Of a stretch of 14,784 nt of DNA, positions 6,684 to 12,907 are shown piece after piece. The DNA is from Flavobacteriaceae bacterium (GTDB taxonomy: Bacteria; Bacteroidota; Bacteroidia; Flavobacteriales; Flavobacteriaceae), in the NCBI GenBank assembly GCA_015493405.1, contig WGDF01000364.1:1-14784 (forward strand). Reading direction: 5' to 3'. The notes below the pieces were generated by a model, which had not been told where the DNA came from, did not search any database, and saw nothing but the letters and a program-made list of their open reading frames with translations. The position numbers were made by a program, and so were the translations under genes. Every line of letters begins with the position of its first letter. Position 1 is the first letter of the stretch.

Positions 6684-7589
6684 ATGGCACAACAAATTAA
6701 TTTGGTTTTATCGGGTGGCGGTGCCCGCGGTATTGCCCATATCGGCATCATTGAAATTTTGGAACAACAAGGTTATGAAATTGTTGCCATTTCCGGCACT
6801 TCAATGGGGGGATTAGTTGGTGGCCTATATGCTGCGCAAGCTCTTGAAGCATATAAAAACTGGTTGATCCATGCCGACCTTAAGGAAGCCGTTAGAATGT
6901 TGGATTTTTCATTAAAATTACCCGGATTGATTAAAGGCGATAAAATTATGCGGAAAATCAATCAAATGCTGCAAATTAAAAAAATTGAAGACTTAGACAT
7001 ACCTTATACGGCAGTTGCTACGGACTTGGCTCATTACGAAGAAGTCAATTTTAGCCAAGGTAAACTTATAGAAGCCATGCGGGCCACCATATCCATTCCA
7101 ACCGTTTTCACACCGGTTTACAAGGGCGACAAAATGTTAGTGGACGGCGGGTTGCTTAACAATATTCCTATCAATCATCTACCGGATAACGGCTTACCCA
7201 TCATCGCCGTATGTGCCAATGCCAATACACCTATGACACCTCAACTCATAAAAATAATGAAAGGTGATCAAAAAAAAGAAAGTGAATATCTTAAAAAATT
7301 AAAAGGGATTCAACAACATATTGAACGTTTTATGAAGGTAAAACAGCCGAAAAAAAATAATAACAAACCGGGCTATACTGAAATATTAGATGAAGCTTTG
7401 CATCTGATGATTGCGCAAAGATCCAATCAAATTATAGCACAGAATCCGCCTGATTTATTAATTAATATCCCTAGAAAATTAGCCGGAACACTTGATTTTC
7501 TCAAAGCAGATAAAATCTATCAAGCAGGATTGTATTTGGGCAAAAAAGCCTTGAAAAACAATATTAAAAATGAATTCGGCATTAAATAA
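6684..7589 (+). CDS. Patatin-like phospholipase (RssA/YchK type)
   Basis: Patatin-fold lipid acyl hydrolase of 301 residues. GGGARG (11-16) is the oxyanion loop, GTSMGG (38-43) is the GxSxG nucleophile elbow with Ser40, and DGGLLNN (154-160) supplies Asp154 of the Ser-Asp dyad. All catalytic residues are present. Residues about 185-235 form a lysine-rich helical insertion (MKGDQKKESEYLKKL, VKQPKKNNNKPG) that could bind acidic membrane surfaces. There is no signal peptide or C-terminal barrel, so it is a cytosolic short patatin, unlike the outer-membrane PlpD type. It is the last gene of the operon. TAACTTTA in the 37-bp gap before it is one base short of a -7 consensus. Its stop overlaps the 3' end of the opposite-strand MutS-like gene. 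Confidence 0.9.
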   Translation: MAQQINLVLSGGGARGIAHIGIIEILEQQGYEIVAISGTSMGGLVGGLYAAQALEAYKNWLIHADLKEAVRMLDFSLKLPGLIKGDKIMRKINQMLQIKKIEDLDIPYTAVATDLAHYEEVNFSQGKLIEAMRATISIPTVFTPVYKGDKMLVDGGLLNNIPINHLPDNGLPIIAVCANANTPMTPQLIKIMKGDQKKESEYLKKLKGIQQHIERFMKVKQPKKNNNKPGYTEILDEALHLMIAQRSNQIIAQNPPDLLINIPRKLAGTLDFLKADKIYQAGLYLGKKALKNNIKNEFGIK

Positions 7590-9351
7590 TATGCATCTTT
7601 TTGAGCAAAAATGAAGCATTCATATTTTGACAAATGCCGGTTTTTAATTTATAATCAAAATACAATTCATCTTGTCTGATATCCGCATCAAAAAAATAAT
7701 TTTTGATTTGAGAATATTTTTCTTCCAAAACACACAAACTCAAGTCATGAGTGGCAATGATGCCGGTTGCTTTAGAATGGGTTAAACGTTCTAAAAATTG
7801 TTGTGAGCCTACAGCTTTATCTTTGGAGTTGGTTCCTTTTAAAATTTCATCTAAAACAATGAAATAATCGTCCTTTTGTATCTGATTTACAATATATTGT
7901 AAGCGTTTTAACTCAGAGAAGAAATAAGATGATTCCGCTTCCAATGAATCGGAAGTGCGCATGCTGGTCAACAACTTAATAGGTCGGTAAACAAAAGTTT
8001 TTGCCGAAACCGGCAAGCCCATATTGGCCATAACTATGGCTAATGAAACTGTTCTTAAAAAAGTGCTTTTCCCCGCCATATTGGCGCCGGTAATGATAAA
8101 AAATTCGTGTGATTTAATCCTGAAATCATTGTTTATACGTTTAGATTCAGGAATCAAAGGATGACCCAACCCCTGACTCTCAATTTGTATAGCCGTATCT
8201 GCAAGCTCCGGATAGCAGTAATCTTGATGGTTAAAACCAAAATTACCCAATGCGATGTAAGCCTCAAAAAAATCGACACTTTCTAACCAATCCCCAACGA
8301 ATTGATTGTAATTTCTAAACCATTTTTCAAGGCGGTAACTCAAAATTAAATCGGATAAAAACAAGGCGTTTCCAATCAACTTTACAATCATATTTTGAGT
8401 CATTTCTTTTTGTTGATACAAATTTACCAAGGCTTTTAACATCTGAGAAGCCGGTTTATGATTGCGATATAAAACCTGTTTTTTTCGATTCAAAAATTCA
8501 GATTTAAAACCTTCGTTTTCAATTAATTGTAACAGATCCACATAAGCCGTTACAGCCGGCATAACCAAATCGAGTTCTTGATAAAGTCGGTGTATTTTCT
8601 TGGCAAAAATTCCCACTAATGTCAAACCGGCTAAAAGCCAATAAATCAAAAATTTAGTCGCAATAAAATCCAAGTAAAAACCCGCAATAATGCCCAGCGA
8701 TAAAAAAGAAAAAAGCAAACTTCCGTAAAACAAAATAGGCTGCGTGAAAAATTGATGCTTTTGCAAAACTGCTTCTATTTTTTTTTGCGACAATTTATCG
8801 ACAACCATACGCGAAGTTGCCATAAAATTTTGACGCCAATCGGGGCGATCAGCCAAATCTTTTATAGCCTGCTGTTTAGCAACAATATCATCTATACGAT
8901 TAGCTGTCAATAACTTATACAAAACATTTTGGACCGTTTTTTTAAAGGATCGATTTAAATATTGAAAAAAAGAAGCTTTACCGAATAAATCAATATCATA
9001 ACTGTAATCATGCTGCGGATTGATAAATTGTGCGCCATCAGGTAAATTGCTGTAATCGCCCTTTAAAACTTCTAATTCGGTCTCATTGATAGCTATCAAT
9101 TGTTTGGTCTTATTAATTTGCTGAGCCAAACCGGCATTTTTTGAAATCAAAAACAAAAACACAGGCATCCAAAGCAATAAAATCAATAAAACTTGTCCTA
9201 AAGATTGGTGATAAAGATATAGAAAATAAACCAGTAAAATAAAAACCAACAAGCGCAACAGACTGACATAATATGACCGCTTCTTCTGTTTTTTTAGAAG
9301 CAATCTGAAAATTTCCAACTGGCCTTGATAATAATTTTTGGGGTGTTGCAT
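7582..9351 (-). CDS. Membrane-anchored MutS-family ATPase
   Basis: A 589-residue protein whose last 200 residues are a MutS-type ATPase. It has GHPLI (396-400), Walker A GANMAGKST (422-430), the MutS signature region SSYFFSELKRL (474-484), Walker B FIVLDEILKGTNS (497-509) and an ATHD switch (533-536). Residues about 130-370 resemble the MutS core/lever helices. The mismatch-recognition and connector domains of true MutS are absent, and there is no Smr nuclease domain as in MutS2. Hydrophobic segments at about 28-47, 52-70, 203-227 and 233-250 predict two transmembrane pairs, so the ATPase should face the cytosol at the membrane. Automated annotation often calls this type 'mismatch repair protein MutS', but a role in mismatch repair is not supported by the sequence. 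Function unknown. It starts just below a terminator-like hairpin. Confidence 0.87.
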   Translation of the reverse strand: MQHPKNYYQGQLEIFRLLLKKQKKRSYYVSLLRLLVFILLVYFLYLYHQSLGQVLLILLLWMPVFLFLISKNAGLAQQINKTKQLIAINETELEVLKGDYSNLPDGAQFINPQHDYSYDIDLFGKASFFQYLNRSFKKTVQNVLYKLLTANRIDDIVAKQQAIKDLADRPDWRQNFMATSRMVVDKLSQKKIEAVLQKHQFFTQPILFYGSLLFSFLSLGIIAGFYLDFIATKFLIYWLLAGLTLVGIFAKKIHRLYQELDLVMPAVTAYVDLLQLIENEGFKSEFLNRKKQVLYRNHKPASQMLKALVNLYQQKEMTQNMIVKLIGNALFLSDLILSYRLEKWFRNYNQFVGDWLESVDFFEAYIALGNFGFNHQDYCYPELADTAIQIESQGLGHPLIPESKRINNDFRIKSHEFFIITGANMAGKSTFLRTVSLAIVMANMGLPVSAKTFVYRPIKLLTSMRTSDSLEAESSYFFSELKRLQYIVNQIQKDDYFIVLDEILKGTNSKDKAVGSQQFLERLTHSKATGIIATHDLSLCVLEEKYSQIKNYFFDADIRQDELYFDYKLKTGICQNMNASFLLKKMHII

Positions 9352-9355
9352 AAGT

Positions 9356-9393
9356 TATAAATAAAACCTGCCGGGCTTCTATTAACTCGGCAG
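9356..9393 (-). terminator. Terminator-like hairpin between PNP and the MutS-like gene
   Basis: Read on the minus strand, CTCGGCAG (9393-9386) arms pair with CCCGGCAG-type arms at 9375-9368 over 8 bp (one G-T wobble) around a 10-base loop, followed by GTTTTATTTAT. This fits an intrinsic terminator for the lpxK-PNP transcript. The T-run ends only about 5 bases before the ATG of the MutS-like gene at 9351. A transcript for that gene must therefore start within or upstream of the hairpin. Confidence 0.65.
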
Positions 9394-9497
9394 ATCTGTT
9401 AAAAAAATAATCTTATTAAGTATTTTTCAGAATACACATTTTCGATACAAAACAGCAATGTTTGTATGCATTTTAAAAAAGTAGATAAATCTTCAAT

Positions 9498-10328
9498 TTA
9501 ATATAGCTCTACTAATTTACCGACTAATTCCCTAACGATAGGTTCGGCGGCTTTGGCTGCTTTGAGAACTTCCTGATGATTAACCTCTTCAATAAATTCA
9601 GCTGTACCTATGTCGGTAATAACTGAAATGCCAAACACTTCCATATCCATATGACGGGCTACAATAACCTCCGGCACTGTTGACATACCGACTGCATCGC
9701 CACCCACATTACGCACCATAGTATATTCAGATAAAGTTTCGAAAGTCGGGCCTTGCAAACCCAAATAAGTACCTTCTTTAGTATGGATACCTTTCTCTGC
9801 CGCATAATTGCGCACAACTTGAAGCATTTTTTTGCTGTAAGGCTCACTCATATTGACAAACCGAGGGCCAAAACGCTCGTCATTTGGTCCGCGTAAAGGA
9901 TGTTCGGGAAATAAATTGATATGATCGGTTATCAACATCACATCTCCAATTTTAAAATTTCTGTTAACTCCTCCGGAAGCATTAGAAACGACTAATTTAC
10001 GGATACCCATTTGCCAAAAAACCCGTTCGGGAAAGGTTACTTGCTTCATATTATAACCTTCATAATAATGAAACCGGCCATTCATAGCAACTATTTTTTT
10101 TCCATTTAATGTGCCGAATATCAAAGAACCTTTGTGGCCTTTGACCGTTGAGACCGGAAAATTGGGAATATCCTTATAAGATATTTCTTTTTCGATATTA
10201 ATATCTTCTGCTAAACTCCCTAAGCCACTTCCTAAAACAATGGCATATTCCGGAGTATAATTAATTTGTTTTTGCAAGAATTGCGCTGTTTCCAACGACA
10301 ATTCAAATTCATTTTTGACCTCTGACAT
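9498..10328 (-). CDS. punA: Purine nucleoside phosphorylase, trimeric PNP/MTAP family
   Basis: Cytosolic enzyme of purine salvage: purine (deoxy)nucleoside plus phosphate gives the free base plus (deoxy)ribose 1-phosphate. Its 276 residues fit the trimeric family. Visible active-site motifs are GSGLG (33-37, phosphate loop), GHKG (64-67), GRFHYYEGY (84-92), SNASGG (115-120), GPTFET (193-198, Glu197 equivalent to human Glu201), GMSTVPEV (214-221) and NHQEV (250-254, His251 equivalent to human His257). At the position of human Asn243, which selects 6-oxopurines, this protein has Asp239 (VITD), as in 5'-methylthioadenosine phosphorylases. Base preference may thus include adenine nucleosides. The start codon lies 20 bases inside lpxK, suggesting coupled translation. 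The symbol is by family; naming varies (punA, pnp, deoD for other folds). Confidence 0.92.
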   Translation of the reverse strand: MSEVKNEFELSLETAQFLQKQINYTPEYAIVLGSGLGSLAEDINIEKEISYKDIPNFPVSTVKGHKGSLIFGTLNGKKIVAMNGRFHYYEGYNMKQVTFPERVFWQMGIRKLVVSNASGGVNRNFKIGDVMLITDHINLFPEHPLRGPNDERFGPRFVNMSEPYSKKMLQVVRNYAAEKGIHTKEGTYLGLQGPTFETLSEYTMVRNVGGDAVGMSTVPEVIVARHMDMEVFGISVITDIGTAEFIEEVNHQEVLKAAKAAEPIVRELVGKLVELY

Positions 10329-11334
10329 AATCTAAAACTTTTTTATTAAACTTTTCATTTTCTGTAATTCTTGTTTGAATCGGCAAATAAAACAAATCAG
10401 ATTCAAAATGTGATTGCAAGCGCACAAAATCTTTTTCAGTTGTCAAAATCAACTTTTTTGTAGCTTTGAGAGCTTTAAATTTATGCTTTATGACTTGTAA
10501 CTCAGATGTTGAAAACCGATGGTGATCACCAAATTTCAAACTGTCAAAATTAATATTTTTTTCTGACAAAAACGAATATAAAGGCCACGGATTAGCTATT
10601 CCTGTAATTAATAAAACTTCATAGTCTTCCAAATCTTTTAAGGACAAACGTTTCTCATTATTGATGACCTGATTGGCGTAAGCAATTTCGGAAAAAAACA
10701 GGTCGGCTTGCACATAAGCATTAATTTTTGATTTAAGGCGATTCACTTGCTCCTTTTCAATAACCGAAGGCGATTTTGTAACCAGCACGATATCAGCTCT
10801 TTTAGCGCTCTTTCGGCTATCCCTTAAATTGCCTGCCGGAAAAACATAATCTTGGTAAAATGGCTGATCATAAGGTGATAATAAAAGATGCAATCCGGCT
10901 TGAATCTTACGGTGCTGCCAAGCATCGTCCAATAAGATGACATCGGGCGAAAATTGAGCCAAAACTTGCCGAATACCCCTCACTCTATCCGTATCTACAG
11001 CAACAATTATATCTTTAAATTTTCGGAAAATTTGATAGGGCTCATCTCCGATTTTTTCAGGGCTTGCCGTTTGATCGGCTACAATAAAACCTTTACTTTG
11101 CCGTTTATAACCCCGACTGATTACAGCTACTTTATAATCGTTTTTAAGCAAGCGAATCAGATATTCAATCTGGGGTGTTTTACCGGTTCCACCGACCCTT
11201 AAATTCCCCACATTTATAATAGGGAGATCAAAACTTACAGACTTTAAAAGCCGTTTATCATATAAAAAATTACGTCCCCTGACTATGGCACCATATATAA
11301 AAGATAAAGGTAAAAATACAAGCCTGAAATTCAT
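10309..11334 (-). CDS. lpxK: Tetraacyldisaccharide 4'-kinase LpxK (lipid A synthesis)
   Basis: Inner-membrane-associated kinase that adds the 4'-phosphate to the lipid A disaccharide precursor. The 341 residues are typical. An N-terminal hydrophobic helix (5-19) is the membrane anchor. NVGNLRVGGTGKTP (41-54) is the family's P-loop, ISRGYKR (72-78) follows, LLDDAWQHRKI (134-144) is the DDxFQHR motif with Trp instead of Phe, and PAGNLRDS (166-173) is the conserved PxGxLRE-like segment. The presence of the gene indicates a lipopolysaccharide-type outer membrane. It overlaps the purine phosphorylase gene downstream by 20 bp and lies 73 bp after the DUF819 gene, with a weak hairpin between. From memory, the lpxK-PNP pairing recurs in Bacteroidota. 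I see no consensus promoter directly upstream. Confidence 0.92.
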   Translation of the reverse strand: MNFRLVFLPLSFIYGAIVRGRNFLYDKRLLKSVSFDLPIINVGNLRVGGTGKTPQIEYLIRLLKNDYKVAVISRGYKRQSKGFIVADQTASPEKIGDEPYQIFRKFKDIIVAVDTDRVRGIRQVLAQFSPDVILLDDAWQHRKIQAGLHLLLSPYDQPFYQDYVFPAGNLRDSRKSAKRADIVLVTKSPSVIEKEQVNRLKSKINAYVQADLFFSEIAYANQVINNEKRLSLKDLEDYEVLLITGIANPWPLYSFLSEKNINFDSLKFGDHHRFSTSELQVIKHKFKALKATKKLILTTEKDFVRLQSHFESDLFYLPIQTRITENEKFNKKVLDYVRGQK

Positions 11335-11356
11335 ATGATTAGAAAATTTTTAATGA

Positions 11357-11391
11357 GTTTTTAAAAAGACTATTTAAAAATCTTTTTAGTC
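11357..11391 (-). terminator. Weak AU-rich hairpin between DUF819 gene and lpxK
   Basis: On the minus strand GACTA (11391-11387) pairs with TAGTC (11372-11368), with an inner AAAAA/TTTTT helix possible across a small bulge, followed by TTTTTAAAAAC. This may terminate the DUF819 transcript, or partly limit read-through into lpxK. Stem GC content is low, so strength is doubtful. Confidence 0.42.
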
Positions 11392-11407
11392 GGTTTATGG
11401 GTCAAAG

Positions 11408-12742
11408 TTAAATAATTCCCATAAATTTCGAGACGAGTTCCATCAAAATAGCACCGGCCAAAGCCGCAACCGTCCCCACGACATAGCCCACTACCGCCAA
11501 CATAACCCCAACAGAAGCTAATGACGGATGAAAACCGGCTGCTACAATAGGCGCCGAAGCCGCCCCGCCAACATTGGCCTGACTGCCTACCGCCAAGAAA
11601 AAATATGGTGCTTTAATTAATTTGGCCACGCCAATTAACAATAAAGCATGGATACTCATCCAAATCAGCCCGATAAAAATCAAGCCCGGATTTTTTAAGA
11701 TTTCAGATAAATCCATCTTCATGCCAATAGTTGCCACTAAAATATAAATGAACAAACTGCCTATTTTGGAAGCTCCTACGCCTTCATAATTTTTGATTTT
11801 GGTAAACGAAAAAGAAATGCCGAAAATGGTAGCCAGACTAATCAACCAGAAAAATTGAGAGCCGAAAGATGAAAAAGGTGAACTCTTATCCGCTATAAAA
11901 GAAACATTTTGACTTAAAAAGGAAGCGATGTAGTTTGCCCCTAAAAATGAAACCGCTACGGCGAAAAAAGTAATTCCCAATAAAACCATATAATCGGTCA
12001 AAGTCGGGATACGCTGCACTTTTTTTGCAAATGCGATGACCTTTTGTTTTAAAGCTTCTATAGCCGAAGTATCGGCCTTGAGCCAACGATCGATTTTTTG
12101 CGCGCGTGGAATTCCAAAAAGTAAAATTGCCATCCATAGATTGGCCACAAAAATATCGACCAAAACCGTAGCACCGTATTTTTTGGGATTGTATTCAAAA
12201 ATTTCTAACATCGCAGCCTGATTGGCACCGCCGCCAATCCAACTACCGGCTAAAGTAGATAAACCGCGCCAAAGGGCATCATGTCCGGTTCCTGCAACTG
12301 TATGAGGCGAAATACTACCGACTAAAAACAAAGCAATAGGTCCCCCGATAACAATACCCAGCGTGCCGGTAAAAAACATAATCAAAGCTTTAGGGCCCAA
12401 ACGAAAAACAGCTTTTAAATCAATACTTAACGTCATCAAAATCAAGGAAGCAGGTAATAAGACCCTACTGGCTATATAATACAACTGCGATTTATGAGCG
12501 ACGGCTTGACCGTTTTCTATTGTTATCCAATCTGTTGCGATCAAATGAGTTGAGGATAAAACGGCCGGCAATACATAAGCCAAAAGTAAAGCAGGCACAA
12601 TTTTATAAAATTTTTCCCAAAAACCGCCTTTTAAAGAACTCGTGTAAAATACCAAAGCCAATAAGCCCATTAAAAGTCCAAACACTATGATGTCATTTGT
12701 AAAAACCGGAGTTGTATCGTTTAAAATTGAAATTTTCGCCAT
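11408..12742 (-). CDS. DUF819-family membrane protein, transporter-like
   Basis: Polytopic inner-membrane protein of 444 residues with about 10-12 helices. Two glycine-rich half-helix motifs mark the DUF819 (YjcL-type) family: TLAGSWIGGGANQAAM (163-178) in the N-half and VGSQANVGGAASAPIVAAG (385-403) in the C-half. Their resemblance suggests an internal inverted repeat as in other two-domain secondary transporters. The substrate of the family is not established to my knowledge. Candidates such as anions or organic acids are only inference. It is transcribed away from the S46 peptidase gene through a shared 165-bp region, with a consensus -7 element 24-31 bases before the ATG. Confidence 0.85.
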   Translation of the reverse strand: MAKISILNDTTPVFTNDIIVFGLLMGLLALVFYTSSLKGGFWEKFYKIVPALLLAYVLPAVLSSTHLIATDWITIENGQAVAHKSQLYYIASRVLLPASLILMTLSIDLKAVFRLGPKALIMFFTGTLGIVIGGPIALFLVGSISPHTVAGTGHDALWRGLSTLAGSWIGGGANQAAMLEIFEYNPKKYGATVLVDIFVANLWMAILLFGIPRAQKIDRWLKADTSAIEALKQKVIAFAKKVQRIPTLTDYMVLLGITFFAVAVSFLGANYIASFLSQNVSFIADKSSPFSSFGSQFFWLISLATIFGISFSFTKIKNYEGVGASKIGSLFIYILVATIGMKMDLSEILKNPGLIFIGLIWMSIHALLLIGVAKLIKAPYFFLAVGSQANVGGAASAPIVAAGFHPSLASVGVMLAVVGYVVGTVAALAGAILMELVSKFMGII

Positions 12743-12765
12743 TTTGGTCTGCTTTTTGTTAAATG

Positions 12766-12773
12766 CAAATATA
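12766..12773 (-). promoter_or_regulatory. Consensus -7 element for the DUF819 gene
   Basis: On the minus strand the sequence reads TATATTTG, a perfect match to TAnnTTTG. It places the transcript start near base 12761 and gives a leader of about 19 bases to the ATG at 12742. No clear TTTG -33 partner is seen at 19-21 bases. Confidence 0.5.
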
Positions 12774-12777
12774 GCAA

Positions 12778-12790
12778 AACAATTATTGTT
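12778..12790. promoter_or_regulatory. Dyad AACAATTATTGTT between divergent promoters
   Basis: AACAAT-T-ATTGTT is a perfect 6-base inverted repeat around one base. It sits between the two divergent promoter elements, overlapping the expected -33 region of the DUF819 promoter and lying just upstream of the TTTG of the peptidase promoter. It could be an operator for a dimeric regulator. AT-rich dyads of this size also occur by chance. Confidence 0.3.
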
Positions 12791-12796
12791 AAAATA

Positions 12797-12828
12797 TTTG
12801 CTTGCTTAAATGAATGTTTATATCTTTG
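12797..12828 (+). promoter_or_regulatory. Full Bacteroidota promoter for the S46 peptidase
   Basis: TTTG (12797-12800) and TATCTTTG (12821-12828) are separated by 20 bases, which matches the Bacteroidota -33 TTTG and -7 TAnnTTTG pair in both sequence and spacing. It is the best promoter in the window. The transcript should start near 12833, leaving a leader of about 75 bases before the ATG at 12908. Confidence 0.7.
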
Positions 12829-12907
12829 ATGAAGATTCTATTTAAATTAAATCATTTTGAAGTAATGAAATGTAAATAATTAATATTTTTTGAACATTTC
12901 TATTATA

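Noticed and set aside
5229..9351. Patatin plus MutS-like ATPase as an anti-phage defence island (CBASS CapV-like)
   Set aside because: There is no CD-NTase, TIR, CARF, nuclease or other sensor gene nearby, the patatin sits in an esterase operon, and the MutS-like gene is on the other strand with overlapping 3' end. Nothing supports defence.
9391..9398. CAGATCTG palindrome
   Set aside because: An 8-base palindrome next to the terminator stem is within chance and has no second site nearby.
9445..9467. ATACAAA/TTTGTAT inverted repeat after the PNP gene
   Set aside because: It has a 7-bp all A/T-biased stem with a 9-base loop and no following T-run on either strand. The hairpin at 9368-9393 is a better terminator.
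11886..12221. Reading frames in alternative frames inside the DUF819 gene
   Set aside because: They lie wholly within a well-supported gene and show no motifs or independent start signals.
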